NCBI GenBank assembly: GCA_012034055.1
Contig: JAAUSG010000014.1
Span: forward strand, 1 to 43,421
Reading direction: 5' to 3'
Source: Leptolyngbyaceae cyanobacterium RU_5_1
GTDB taxonomy: Bacteria; Cyanobacteriota; Cyanobacteriia; Leptolyngbyales; Leptolyngbyaceae
Length of the DNA stretch: 43,421 bases
Made by a program: the position numbers and the translations under genes. The notes below the pieces were generated by a model. That model was not told the origin of the DNA. It saw nothing but the letters and a program-made list of their open reading frames with translations, and searched no databases. Of the stretch, positions 9,323-17,863 are shown one piece after another (position 1 is the stretch's first letter; each line of letters starts with the position of its first letter).

Positions 9323-9607
9323 CTAGGCAACCGTCCGCTGCTCAACTAACGTTTCCACAATCCTTGCCAATCGGTCAACCGTTTCTGCCTGTCGTTCGGC
9401 CGCTGCAACCTGTCGTTCGGCCACTGCCGCCTGTTGCTCAATCGCTGCCGCTTGTTGTTCTGCTACTGCGGACTGTCGCTCGGCCGCTGCGATCGCTCGT
9501 TCTGCTGTCAGCCGGATTTCAACCAATCCTTCGGTTAATCGTCCAACTTGATCGATCAACATCTCCAGCTTTTCGTCGATTCGGCTAAATGATTGGCTTG
9601 CGTCCAT
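9323..9607 (-). CDS. Small coiled-coil protein with AAERQ-type repeats
   Basis: 94 aa from ATG 9607 (a GTG at 9628 would add seven residues). After an N-terminal helix (SRIDEKLEMLIDQVGRLTEGL) it has short near-repeats of alanine, glutamate and glutamine (AIAAAERQSAVAEQQ, AAVAERQVAAAERQ), giving a long predicted coiled coil. The DNA repeat is visible as alternating GCCGCTGC and CTGTCGTTCGGCC blocks near 9400-9490. It probably shares a transcript with the nuclease gene that begins 2 nt further on. Function unknown; many cyanobacterial small proteins look like this. Confidence 0.6.
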   Translation of the reverse strand: MDASQSFSRIDEKLEMLIDQVGRLTEGLVEIRLTAERAIAAAERQSAVAEQQAAAIEQQAAVAERQVAAAERQAETVDRLARIVETLVEQRTVA

Positions 9608-9740
9608 GCTTGTCCCGCTTCTGCTCACAGAGGTTTTACAAGTGTACTACCTCTTTCTTCTGGCTCTCTTGAATTTTTAAGCTAAATTTTTGGTCAGCAT
9701 CGCCTGATACAATACGCTCGTCGGTTTGAGTTATTCTGCT

Positions 9741-10046
9741 ATGTCTTCTGATCCAACCCCTTCTGCGCAAAGTTCATTGGGTGCGGATGCCGTGGATGAG
9801 GCGATCGCCCGTGGCCTTGACTTTGACGGCACCCCAATTCCCCCCGCCAAGCTCGACCTCTACACCAGTGTGATGGCATTGGAAGCTGGACGCCAGCGCA
9901 GCGGAGTCTCAAATACGATGCGATCGCGGATTGTCCGCATCGGAGCCAAGCACATTCCCCAGGATGAACTGAACCAGATGCTGATTAACGCTGATTTCGC
10001 GCCCCTAAAGGAGAAAGAAATTGCGTTTTATTACGGCGGCAAATAA
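9741..10046 (+). CDS. Conserved cyanobacterial hypothetical protein
   Basis: 101 aa from ATG 9741; a TTG at 9726 is a weaker alternative. Soluble, with no membrane segment. The central and C-terminal sequence (MALEAGRQRSGVSNTMRSRI, then HIPQDELNQMLINADFAPLK) is dense in charged residues and looks strongly conserved in style, ending in AFYYGGK. I do not recognise a named domain. It stands alone between the divergent coiled-coil/sbcD pair and the barstar-like gene, which starts 49 nt downstream. Confidence 0.65.
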   Translation: MSSDPTPSAQSSLGADAVDEAIARGLDFDGTPIPPAKLDLYTSVMALEAGRQRSGVSNTMRSRIVRIGAKHIPQDELNQMLINADFAPLKEKEIAFYYGGK

Positions 10047-10095
10047 GCTTGACTTCAGTCGAAAGTTTCCAAGAGGTGGTATTGCAGTCTCAACC

Positions 10096-10484
10096 ATGAT
10101 GAGCAAGACTGGATGGCTACAGCAAAAATCTGCTCTCGATCTTGAGATTGAAAAGCTTGATGAGTTGTCCCTGCAGGGAACCCAGATTTTTTACCTTGAT
10201 GGGCGAAAGATACACAGCAAGGAAGATTTTTAAGGGAAACGGCTGCGGCAATGCACTTTCCCGACTACTTCGGTGCCAACTGGAACGCGTTTGATGAATG
10301 CATTACAGATTTAACCTGGCGACCTGCGCAGAAGTATATTCTGGTGTATGACCGACCCGATATTTTTGCAAAGGCTGACCCTGAGCAATGGCAAATGGCT
10401 GAAGAGATTTTGCGATCGGCAGTGGAATACTGGCAGGCGGCAGGCACTCCAATGGAAGTGTGGACACTTTCTTTACTCACTTAA
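10096..10484 (+). pseudogene. Barstar family protein, frameshifted
   Basis: About 129 aa when repaired. The first frame from ATG 10096 reads MMSKTGWLQQKS and ends QIFYLDGRKIHSKEDF-stop. With one more T in the TTTTT run at 10227-10231 it continues LRETAAAMHFPDYFGANWNAFDE, the typical barstar core (FP..FG.NWDA..D). Barstar is the intracellular inhibitor of barnase-type ribonucleases. No barnase gene is next to it, so it may be an orphan immunity protein or serve another role. Either a sequencing error or a recent loss. Confidence 0.75.
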
Positions 10485-10560
10485 TCAATCACTGCTGATT
10501 TCAAAATAAGCATGCCTGCTTAACTCCGATGCCACCGCGTTACACCACCCGCCTGATCGA

Positions 10561-11973
10561 TCAGGTGATGCCTTTTTCTTGCAGTTCGTTGCGGATGCGA
10601 TCGCCCTCCGCAAAGTTCTTTGCCTTGCGAGCGTCCTGACGTTGCTGGATCAGCACTTCAATTTCCGCATCGGTTAAGCCATTTGCAGCTTCTAAAGCAA
10701 CCTCCTCCGATGCTGGTTGAATTTCCAACCCTAAGACGTTTGCCAGGCTTTTTAGGGTTTGCCAGGATTGCTGCAGTTTCTCAATCGGCATGTCAGAGTT
10801 ACCCTGGTGGATCAACTGATTGCCCTCACGACGGAGATCTTTGGCCAGTTCAAACAGAACTGAGAGCGCAATGGGAGTATTAAAATCGTCATCCATTGCC
10901 TGATTGAAGCGATCGACGGAACTAGACTCCAGATCTGGCAATGCATCGATTGACCAGCCAGGAAGTTTTGCAAACTGAGCATGGTATTGCAGTGCGTCTT
11001 TCAAGGTTCTCCAGCCACTCTCGGCAGCATCCAGTCCCTCAGCCGTAAAGTCGATGGGTTTACGATAGTGTGCTTGCAGGAGAAATAGCCGGAATGCCAT
11101 CGGATCGTAGGTCACCAGCAAATCATGGGTGAGACGGATGTTCCCGATCGACTTGGACATCTTCTCGCCATCCATATTGACGAAGCCATTGTGCATCCAG
11201 TATCGCGCCAGAGGTTTGCCTATCACGGCTTCGCTCTGGGCAATTTCGTTTTCGTGATGAGGAAAGGTCAAGTCTACACCACCGGCGTGAATATCAACGG
11301 AATCCCCCAGTTCCTGCCGTACCATTGCCGAGCACTCAATGTGCCAGCCTGGTCTACCGGCACCCCAGGGAGACTCCCAGGCAGGTTCTCCAGGTTTTGC
11401 CGCTTTCCATAGGGCGAAGTCAAAGGGGTTCCTCTTTTTGTCGTTATCGTCTTCTAACTCAACCCGACCGCTCGCTCCGGCTTGCATTTCCTCTAACTTT
11501 CGCCCAGAGAGTTTGCCATATTCTGCAAACTGGCGCACGGCATAATATACATCTCCATCCGCGGCGTAGGCATAATTCTGCTGTTCTAACTCGTGGATCA
11601 GGCGTTGAATCCCATCAATGGTGTGGGTAGCTCTGGGGTAAGAATCGGCACGTAGCACGTTGAGGCGATCGGCATCCTCAAAATAAGCCGCAATAAATCG
11701 CTCGGCGACTTCTTGCATGGTTGAGCCTTCGTCCATTGCCCGCTTAAGGATTTTGTCATCAATATCCGTGAAGTTCTGAACGTACCGCACCCGGTATCCG
11801 CACCACATCAAGTAGCGTCGCACTACATCAAAGAAGACAAAAACTCTGGCATTGCCAACATGAAAATAGTTGTAGGCAGTAATGCCGCATACATACATCC
11901 GCACCTTGCCCGGTTCTACGGTCTCAAACGGTTCCTTGCGGCGGGTAAGGGTGTTGTAGATGATCAAGGACAT
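10561..11973 (-). CDS. cysS: Cysteine-tRNA ligase
   Basis: 470 aa class I aminoacyl-tRNA synthetase that charges tRNA-Cys. The signature HIGH motif appears as HVGN (residues 38-41), following C29, the first zinc ligand; the rest of the zinc site is in WHIECSAM and FPHHENEIAQSE. The ATP-binding KMSKS motif is present as GEKMSKSIGN. Length and the C-terminal Ala/Arg-rich region (RQDARKAKNFAEGDRIRNEL) are as expected. It is divergent from the CobW-like gene, with a MITE-like element in between. Cysteine and zinc both link it loosely to its neighbours, but this is only suggestive. Confidence 0.97.
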   Translation of the reverse strand: MSLIIYNTLTRRKEPFETVEPGKVRMYVCGITAYNYFHVGNARVFVFFDVVRRYLMWCGYRVRYVQNFTDIDDKILKRAMDEGSTMQEVAERFIAAYFEDADRLNVLRADSYPRATHTIDGIQRLIHELEQQNYAYAADGDVYYAVRQFAEYGKLSGRKLEEMQAGASGRVELEDDNDKKRNPFDFALWKAAKPGEPAWESPWGAGRPGWHIECSAMVRQELGDSVDIHAGGVDLTFPHHENEIAQSEAVIGKPLARYWMHNGFVNMDGEKMSKSIGNIRLTHDLLVTYDPMAFRLFLLQAHYRKPIDFTAEGLDAAESGWRTLKDALQYHAQFAKLPGWSIDALPDLESSSVDRFNQAMDDDFNTPIALSVLFELAKDLRREGNQLIHQGNSDMPIEKLQQSWQTLKSLANVLGLEIQPASEEVALEAANGLTDAEIEVLIQQRQDARKAKNFAEGDRIRNELQEKGIT

Positions 11974-12019
11974 GGCACGAACTCATCCAATCGCAGATGG
12001 GCAATAATAAAAGAACGGT

Positions 12020-12140
12020 AGCTAGGAGCTTGTCGGAGAAATGGCTTTGATCCCCCCTAACCCCCCTTAACAAGCGGGGAACTCTCCGGAAGTCCCCCTT
12101 ATTAAGGGGGATTAGGGGGATCTCCGACAGGCTGCTAGCT
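12020..12140. mobile_element. 121-bp MITE-like element
   Basis: Terminal inverted repeats AGCTAGGAGCTTGTCGGAGA (12020-12039) and its near-exact complement at 12121-12140 match at 18 of 20 positions. The interior holds runs such as CCCCCCTAACCCCCCTTAA and its complement CCCTTATTAAGGGGGATTAG, so the whole can fold into one long hairpin. No coding capacity. It sits in the divergent cysS-cobW promoter region. The C/G-rich interior resembles the core of the 186-bp element at 37763-37948. Confidence 0.65.
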
Positions 12141-12212
12141 GACTGGCACATTGGCTTGTCTTAACTACCGATTTCCTCCAACTATTTTCTGACGTTTCGC
12201 ACCCCTAACGCT

Positions 12213-13370
12213 ATGCAATCTGCAGTAACTCCTGACTCTGCTTCCGTCATGGACGCTCCCAAGGTTGGCTTACCCGTTACCATCATTACCGGTTTTCTGG
12301 GCAGCGGCAAAACGACTCTGCTGAATCACATTTTGACCAATCAGCAGGGACTGAAAACGGCTGTTTTGGTGAACGAATTTGGCGAAATCGGCATTGATAA
12401 TGAGCTGATTGTCACCACGGGCCAGGATATGGTGGAGTTGAGCAACGGCTGTATTTGCTGCACCATCAACAATGATTTGGTAGAAGCCGTTTACAAGATT
12501 CTGGAGCGGCAGGACGCGATCGACTACCTGGTGGTCGAAACAACCGGGCTGGCCGATCCGTTGCCCGTAGCACTCACCTTTCTGGGCACTGAACTGCGCG
12601 ACATGACCCGGCTGGATTCGATCGTCACCGTGGTGGATTCAGAAAACTACAGCCTGGACTTATTCAACAGTCAGGCGGCGTATAGCCAGATTAACTATGG
12701 CGACATTATCCTGCTCAATAAAGCCGATCTGGTCAGCGAGGAGAATCTGAATGACCTGGAAACTCGGATTCGGGATATTAAGGAAGGCGCTCGGATTCTG
12801 CGCACAGTAAAGGGACAGGTGCCGCTGCCCGTGATTTTGAGCGTCGGGCTATTTGAGACGGATAAATACTTTAACCCTGAAGGGTCAGGGGATGAGCATG
12901 ACCATCACGAGCATGACCATGAGCATGAGCATGATCACGGACATGACCACGAGCATGATCACCATGACCACTTCGCTTGCGACCACGAGCATGGACAGTG
13001 TGTGCATGATCATGACCACGAGCACCATCACCATCACTCCAATCACTTGGAAAATGATGGATTTACGTCGCTTTCGTTTCAAAGCGATCGCCCCTTTGAC
13101 ATCAAGAAATTCCAGTACTTTCTCGACAACCAACTTCCCGAAAGCGTTTTCCGCGCCAAAGGCATTCTCTGGTTCGCGGAAAGCCCCAAACGCCACATCT
13201 TCCACCTGAGCGGCAAGCGCTTCTCCCTGGATGACGACGAGTGGAAAGGCACCCCCAAAAATCAGCTTGTCCTGATTGGTCAAGGGTTAGAGCATGAGGT
13301 GTTGCGATCGCAGATTGAACACTGCCTGAGCATGTCTTCTGCAAATAGTGGCAAGGGGTTTGGGAAGTAA
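12213..13370 (+). CDS. CobW/COG0523 family GTP-binding metallochaperone, His-rich
   Basis: 385 aa G3E-type P-loop GTPase. P-loop GFLGSGKTT (residues 27-35), metal-binding CxCC (C80, C82, C83, in SNGCICCTIN), and NKAD at ILLNKADLV for guanine recognition. A linker at about residues 226-276 is made almost entirely of His, Asp and Glu, a feature of zinc- or cobalt-handling members. The C-terminal CobW domain follows (LSFQSDRPFDIKKFQYFL). These proteins deliver metal to client enzymes. The 2Fe-2S ferredoxin-like gene follows 150 nt downstream. No zinc-uptake regulator box is obvious upstream, so low-zinc control is not shown here. Confidence 0.9.
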   Translation: MQSAVTPDSASVMDAPKVGLPVTIITGFLGSGKTTLLNHILTNQQGLKTAVLVNEFGEIGIDNELIVTTGQDMVELSNGCICCTINNDLVEAVYKILERQDAIDYLVVETTGLADPLPVALTFLGTELRDMTRLDSIVTVVDSENYSLDLFNSQAAYSQINYGDIILLNKADLVSEENLNDLETRIRDIKEGARILRTVKGQVPLPVILSVGLFETDKYFNPEGSGDEHDHHEHDHEHEHDHGHDHEHDHHDHFACDHEHGQCVHDHDHEHHHHHSNHLENDGFTSLSFQSDRPFDIKKFQYFLDNQLPESVFRAKGILWFAESPKRHIFHLSGKRFSLDDDEWKGTPKNQLVLIGQGLEHEVLRSQIEHCLSMSSANSGKGFGK

Positions 13371-13430
13371 AGGGATTGTAGATTTTAGATTGCAGATTGC
13401 GGATTTTAGATTGCAGATTGGCAACTCTCC
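13371..13430. repeat. Short heptad-like repeats (GATTTTAGATTGCAGATTG)
   Basis: The stretch repeats GATTTTAGATTGCAGATTG about twice after the CobW-like gene. The same unit reappears at 41862-41885 after the flavin reductase gene and, as a complement, at 14918-14946 next to NTRC. These are the short tandem repeats that are common between cyanobacterial genes. Confidence 0.6.
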
Positions 13431-13520
13431 GTATCTCCGCGTCCCCGCGTCTCCGTGTCCCTCTCATCTCCCTACCCCCTCCCTCTCGCTAAAATAGGAA
13501 CGCAACATTAGGGTCGCTTC

Positions 13521-13808
13521 GTGGAATCTAGTCGGCAAGTTCTTGTTTGTCAGTATGTGAATTGTCAGTCCAGTGGCTCAGAGGCAGTATTGTCAGCTTT
13601 TCGAGCAAATCCTGTTGCTGGTGTGGAAGTAGTGGCCAGCGAGTGCCAGGGACAGTGCAGCGTTGGGCCGACTGTGCGCGTTTTGCCGGACGAGACCTGG
13701 TATTGTCGCGTGAAGCCGGAGGATGTGATTGAGATTGTTGATCACCATCTTTGGGATGGCAAACCCGTTGAACGCCTGCTGCATCCTCGCTTCCATCCCA
13801 AATTCTGA
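13521..13808 (+). CDS. Thioredoxin-like 2Fe-2S ferredoxin
   Basis: 95 aa with a GTG start at 13521. Cysteines C10, C15, C42 and C46 have the spacing of the thioredoxin-fold [2Fe-2S] ferredoxins (VCQYVNC, then SECQGQCSVGP), with the strand VRVLPDETWYCRVKPEDV behind. Such proteins carry electrons or sense redox state; cyanobacterial members are often annotated as (2Fe-2S) ferredoxin domain proteins. It follows the CobW-like gene on the same strand but with a repeat-containing gap, so a shared transcript is uncertain. Convergent with the SH3 gene. Confidence 0.85.
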   Translation: MESSRQVLVCQYVNCQSSGSEAVLSAFRANPVAGVEVVASECQGQCSVGPTVRVLPDETWYCRVKPEDVIEIVDHHLWDGKPVERLLHPRFHPKF

Positions 13809-13821
13809 TAACCAGTCAGGG

Positions 13822-14151
13822 TTACGGTTTGTACTGACAGCGCGATAGGTACGCCTTCCAAACGTATCCCTCAAGCGGACGAATAATTCTGGTCCATCTT
13901 GGCCCCTCGCTTCCGTCTGTGACGCCCAGGGCAACGCGATCGCCGTTTTTCAAACTGCCAATCACTCTGCCACCCGGTCTTGCGCGGATATTCAGTGCTG
14001 CAACCCTGACCGTGCAGTAGCCAGCAGGAGTTTGAGCAATTTGGACGCTTTGGGATTGATGGGTCGGGCTAGCAGGGGTTGCGATCGCAATCGCAACTGG
14101 CATTAGGAAAAGCGATGTCACTCCTGAGGTGAATGTAGAGGCTTTGATCAT
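13822..14151 (-). CDS. Secreted SH3-like domain protein
   Basis: 109 aa. A signal peptide is visible (basic start, hydrophobic LFLMPVAIAIATPASP). The mature part is a bacterial SH3 fold: CTVRVAALNIRARPGGRVIGSLKNGDRVAL, then EGYVWKAYLSRC. Such domains bind peptidoglycan peptides or other cell-wall partners. Two cysteines (in GYCTV and SRCQY) could form a disulfide bond. It is a single gene, convergent with the ferredoxin gene, 13 nt apart. Confidence 0.8.
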   Translation of the reverse strand: MIKASTFTSGVTSLFLMPVAIAIATPASPTHQSQSVQIAQTPAGYCTVRVAALNIRARPGGRVIGSLKNGDRVALGVTDGSEGPRWTRIIRPLEGYVWKAYLSRCQYKP

Positions 14152-14294
14152 GGGATGCGTTCTTTTGGTTGAATGAAAAAATTTACTGCTTTATCGTAAA
14201 CCGTTCAATGAGATGAAGTGAAGGATATTCGGGTGAGCGGTTCATTCTGCTGTTAGCATCAGGTCTGGAGTATCGGTGAGGATGTGCGATCGCG

Positions 14295-14753
14295 ATGCGG
14301 GTAGTGGTTCAACGAGTCAAATCGTCTCAGGTGTCAGTCGATGGGCAAATTGTTGGCAAAATCGGTCGGGGATTGAATCTGTTCGTTGGCATTTCCGACA
14401 CCGATACCGAAGCTGAACTGGATTGGATGGCTCGCAAGTGTTTGGAGTTACGGCTATTCCCGGATGGAGAGCGCGGACGATTTGACAAATCGGTACAAGA
14501 AATAGAGGGTGAACTGCTTGTGATTAGTCAGTTCACCCTCTATGGAGATTGCCGCAAAGGTCGTCGTCCCTCGTTCGATCGCGCCGCTGCCCCCGAAACG
14601 GCCGAGAGCTTTTACGAGCAATTTGTCGAAAAACTGCGCTCTAGCGGTCTGCGCGTGGAAACTGGCAAATTTGGTGCCATGATGCAAGTGTCGATTGAGA
14701 ATGATGGGCCAGTGACGATTGTGTTGGCACGAGAAGGGCAACGGATAGGATAG
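14295..14753 (+). CDS. dtd: D-aminoacyl-tRNA deacylase
   Basis: 152 aa enzyme that hydrolyses D-amino acids from mischarged tRNAs. The family is clear from [17 protein letters not shown] at the start, the [17 protein letters not shown] motif, [19 protein letters not shown] with the Gly-cisPro-equivalent NDGPVT, and the length. Inside the coding sequence is a perfect 15-bp inverted repeat with a 12-nt loop (14502-14516 and 14529-14543), which could form a hairpin in the mRNA. Confidence 0.95.
   Translation: MRVVVQRVKSSQVSVDGQIVGKIGRGLNLFVGISDTDTEAELDWMARKCLELRLFPDGERGRFDKSVQEIEGELLVISQFTLYGDCRKGRRPSFDRAAAPETAESFYEQFVEKLRSSGLRVETGKFGAMMQVSIENDGPVTIVLAREGQRIG
14502..14543 (+). other. Perfect 15-bp inverted repeat inside dtd
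   Basis: ATAGAGGGTGAACTG at 14502-14516 is exactly complementary to CAGTTCACCCTCTAT at 14529-14543, with 12 nt between. It encodes part of [16 protein letters not shown], so one arm is the conserved SQFTLY motif. Confidence 0.75.
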
Positions 14754-14951
14754 CGGATGAAGCGGATGGTTAATGGGTATTGCCTGCAACCTCCTCTTCA
14801 GAATTGACAAAAAAATTGACAGGCCCTGCTAACAACCAACAACCTCCTTATACCAATTCGATTTGTGTCTGCTACAAATGATTAGGCTGAAAGCGCCTAA
14901 CCATAGGCAACTTTCAATCTAAAATCGTCAATCCAAAATCTAAAATCGGTA

Positions 14952-16322
14952 TTACAGATTCGCCTCAATCACCTCTCGATATTGGCTCTTCTGCTTCACA
15001 CCCTTCAGTTCGCCCACTTTATCTTTGAGCTTGAACACTTGCAGGGTGGGGGTGCCAACCACACCAGCGGCTTCAGCGATTTCAGGATCCTGTTCAATGT
15101 TGATGTTGATGTAATGAACTTTGCCATCGTACTCATCCACCACTTTGCTCAAAATCGGTTTAAGAGTGTGACAAGGACCACATTGGGGTGAAGTGTAGAG
15201 GACGAGGATCGGGCGATCGCTCTCGTGATACAGCTTCCGCAACGCATAGCTGCCTGCATGGCGTGTCCTGGACCCATCAAACTCAGTTGCCTGTTCTTCC
15301 TCGGTTTGCTTCGCAGGAGTTTCTGCCGGACGGGTTTCTGCTTCTTTCGTTTGGTGAAATTCCTGAATTAACCCATTCGACGACAGCCAACGCTCCGCCA
15401 GCATCGCGGCCATACAGCCTGTTCCCGCCGCCGTGATCGCCTGACGATACTCATGGTCCTGCACATCACCTGCGGCATACACCCCTTCGATGCTGGTTTC
15501 CACTGAACCAGGTTTCGTTACAACATAGCCAACCTCGTCTAGTTCTAGCTGCCCTTTGAAGAGGGAGGTATTGGGCGTGTGCCCGATCGCGTAGAACAAC
15601 CCGCGCACATGCAATTCACTCTGATCACCCGTTTGTCTGTTGCGGATCTGGACGCCCTGCATGTGGTCTGCCTCGCCAAATACATCCAGCAGGTCTGTAT
15701 TCCAATGAACCGTGATTTTGGAATTGTTCAACACCCGATCCTGCATGGCTTTGCTGGCCCGCATCGTTTCACTGCGCACCAACAGATGAACATGGGAGCC
15801 ATATTTTGTTAAGTAAACGGCTTCTTCTGCCGCAGAATCACCGCCGCCAACGACGGCCAGTTCAGCGGCACGGAAAATCGGAGTCGCACCATCGCAAATG
15901 GCACAGGCCGAGATTCCCCGACTCCAGAACTGGTTCTCACAGGGTAATCCCAACCGTTTTGCCGTTGCTCCGGTCGCAATCACCACACTGTGAGCAAGAA
16001 CTTCGCGATCGCTGGAACGAATCACGAACGGACGCTCGCTGAAATCCACCGATTCCACATCTTCGGTTGCCAACTCAGCCCCCCAGCGAACGGCCTGTGA
16101 TTTCATCTGATCCATGAGTTCGGATCCTTGAATCCCTTCAGGGAAGCCAGGGAAGTTTTCAACCTCTGTGGTTGTCATGAGTTGTCCACCCGGTAGTCCA
16201 CCCGCTTGAAACCCTTCAAACACAAAGGGCTTGAGGTTAGCACGAGCGGCATAAATCGCTGCGGTAAACCCAGCCGGACCAGAGCCAATAATCACTAAGT
16301 TCTCTACGGTTGAAGTTGTCAT
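14952..16322 (-). CDS. trxB: NADPH thioredoxin reductase with fused thioredoxin domain (NTRC type)
   Basis: 456 aa flavoprotein. The N-terminal two thirds is a thioredoxin reductase: FAD-binding [16 protein letters not shown], the redox pair in [13 protein letters not shown]-binding [13 protein letters not shown], and the GVYAAGDV motif. After a charged linker a complete thioredoxin domain follows with the CGPC active site ([16 protein letters not shown]). This is the NTRC arrangement of cyanobacteria and chloroplasts, which uses NADPH to reduce 2-Cys peroxiredoxin and other targets, notably in the dark. Convergent with dtd, about 200 nt apart. Confidence 0.95.
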   Translation of the reverse strand: MTTSTVENLVIIGSGPAGFTAAIYAARANLKPFVFEGFQAGGLPGGQLMTTTEVENFPGFPEGIQGSELMDQMKSQAVRWGAELATEDVESVDFSERPFVIRSSDREVLAHSVVIATGATAKRLGLPCENQFWSRGISACAICDGATPIFRAAELAVVGGGDSAAEEAVYLTKYGSHVHLLVRSETMRASKAMQDRVLNNSKITVHWNTDLLDVFGEADHMQGVQIRNRQTGDQSELHVRGLFYAIGHTPNTSLFKGQLELDEVGYVVTKPGSVETSIEGVYAAGDVQDHEYRQAITAAGTGCMAAMLAERWLSSNGLIQEFHQTKEAETRPAETPAKQTEEEQATEFDGSRTRHAGSYALRKLYHESDRPILVLYTSPQCGPCHTLKPILSKVVDEYDGKVHYININIEQDPEIAEAAGVVGTPTLQVFKLKDKVGELKGVKQKSQYREVIEANL

Positions 16323-16709
16323 ACCTTAGCTAAACTCATAACGACTACGCTTAGTATAGTACATCTTTCTTAACTTTGAAAATCTCATACAGGATCGAAT
16401 TCCAGGATTCCGGAATAGGAGTTTGTAGATGGTAGGTAGAAAGTAGTACTCGAAAATCGCTATAGGCAACCCCATCGTTTAGCATTTACGTGTAATTACA
16501 GTGATCAACGACGCTAGATGTGCTGAAAAACAAGCTTTACAGAACTTTCATAGTGGCTAAGTTTCAGGGTACAGGCGGTGATGAACGAATAGTATTTCCG
16601 TTTAATTAGAGAAATGTGGACAGCCTGCAAACCATCGTCTAGAGTCAAGTTCCAGGGTTATCTGCTGCACATGCACGCGACATACCTCCGAGTTTTACTC
16701 CTGCAAGCA
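16323..16709. other. Intergenic region upstream of NTRC and the TPS exoprotein
   Basis: Divergent promoter region. I see no RNA gene or strong repeat. An in-frame extension of the exoprotein gene back to 16614 exists but reads like non-coding sequence, so I leave it out. Confidence 0.4.
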
Positions 16710-17585
16710 ATGAAAGCAATTTTGAATCATGCTACTCTTCCTGCTCTAACGCTTTTTTTGACAGCCGCATTCATAAACTCTGCCAATGCTCAGATTAATC
16801 CGGCTGCAGATGGCACTGGCACAGTTATCAATCAAGTTGGCAACACCACTAACATCACAGGTGGAACTCAAGCTGGCTCTAATCTGTTTCATAGTTTTCA
16901 AAAATTTGGACTCAACGACGGACAAACCGCCAACTTTGTCTCCAATCCTGCAATTCAAAACGTTCTGGGACGAGTCACAGGTGGCGATCCGTCAGTGATT
17001 AAAGGACTGATTCAGGTTACGGGTGGCAACAGCAATCTGTACCTGATGAATCCAGCCGGTATTGTCTTTGGTGACAATGCCAGCCTGAATGTACCCGGTT
17101 CATTCGTTGCCACCACTGCCAATGGAATCGGCTTTCGTCCTAGCATTACCGGATTACCCAGTCAATGGTTTAATGCCGTTGGTTCTAACAACTACGCTGC
17201 ACTCGTTGGTACACCCACCCACTTTGCATTCACGATGTCTCAACCGGGTGCTATTGTAAATTCTGGAAATTTGGCGGTTGGGCAAGGTAAGAGCCTTGTT
17301 CTGTTGGGTGGCGCTGTGCTCAACACAGGGACTCTGTCGGGCGGAACCGTTAATGTAACCGAGGTGCCGGGTGAAAAGCTGGTGCGGGTTGGACAAGCAG
17401 GTAGCCTTGTCGTCCTGGAATTGCCGCTAGAGGTTAGAAGAGCCGTCAATCCACTTCCGTTCACACCATCATCGTTGCCGCAACTGTTAACCGGAGGTAA
17501 CGCGGGGAATGCAACTAACTTAACGGTTGAAAATGGTGTAGTGACGCTAACAGGCTCCGGAGTTACGGTTCCCAGCCAGCCTTAA
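16710..17585 (+). CDS. Filamentous haemagglutinin N-terminal (TPS) domain protein, short
   Basis: 291 aa from ATG 16710, chosen because it begins a clean signal peptide (MKAILNHATLPALTLF, cut after SANA). The following sequence is the TPS secretion domain: NITGGTQAGSNLFHSFQKF, DGQTANFVSNPAIQNVLGRVTGG, then NLYLMNPAGIVFGDNASLNVPGSF. This domain directs exoproteins to an outer-membrane TpsB pore and begins a beta-helix. Normally it heads proteins of 700 to several thousand residues; here the frame stops about 60 residues after the domain (SGVTVPSQP). It may be a truncated or a naturally short member. No tpsB gene is in the window. Confidence 0.8.
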   Translation: MKAILNHATLPALTLFLTAAFINSANAQINPAADGTGTVINQVGNTTNITGGTQAGSNLFHSFQKFGLNDGQTANFVSNPAIQNVLGRVTGGDPSVIKGLIQVTGGNSNLYLMNPAGIVFGDNASLNVPGSFVATTANGIGFRPSITGLPSQWFNAVGSNNYAALVGTPTHFAFTMSQPGAIVNSGNLAVGQGKSLVLLGGAVLNTGTLSGGTVNVTEVPGEKLVRVGQAGSLVVLELPLEVRRAVNPLPFTPSSLPQLLTGGNAGNATNLTVENGVVTLTGSGVTVPSQP

Positions 17586-17607
17586 ACTGTAGGGTAATCA
17601 GTGATTG

Positions 17608-17645
17608 GTAATCGGTGATTGACTAAATGTCCAATCACCGATTAC
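17608..17645 (+). terminator. Stem-loop after the TPS exoprotein gene
   Basis: GTAATCGGTGATTG (17608-17621) and CAATCACCGATTAC (17632-17645) are exactly complementary with a 10-nt loop. It follows the exoprotein stop by 23 nt. There is no T run, so it may be a repeat rather than an intrinsic terminator. Confidence 0.5.
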
Positions 17646-17657
17646 TAGCCTAAACCC

Positions 17658-17780
17658 ATGATCTTTCGTCATTTGCGACGTCCTGTTCATATCAAACTGT
17701 CTTTTGCCGTTCACTGGTTGCTCTTCGTTATTCTCGCAGGTACGGCAATCTCTCCAATGAATATACAAGGATCTCTCTGA
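17658..17780 (+). CDS. Possible 40-aa protein with a hydrophobic helix
   Basis: ATG 17658 to TGA 17778-17780: a basic start (MIFRHLRRPVHIKLSF) and a hydrophobic stretch (WLLFVILAGTAIS). It looks like the signal peptide of a longer secreted protein cut short, or a tiny membrane protein. No clear ribosome site. Low confidence. Confidence 0.25.
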   Translation: MIFRHLRRPVHIKLSFAVHWLLFVILAGTAISPMNIQGSL

Positions 17781-17863
17781 CGGTTCTCGCAGGGCTGCTC
17801 TAGAGTGGAAGTATGATTTCTAGATAGCGTGACTCGATGGTCACCCTTGGGAGGCAGTAGCGG

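Noticed and set aside
12892-13040. Regular CATGACCAC-type units resembling a CRISPR array
   Set aside because: The units vary, have no spacers and encode the His-rich linker.
12853-13209. Methionine/threonine-rich open frame overlapping the CobW gene
   Set aside because: It is the shifted reading of the His-rich CATGAC repeat and has no independent support.
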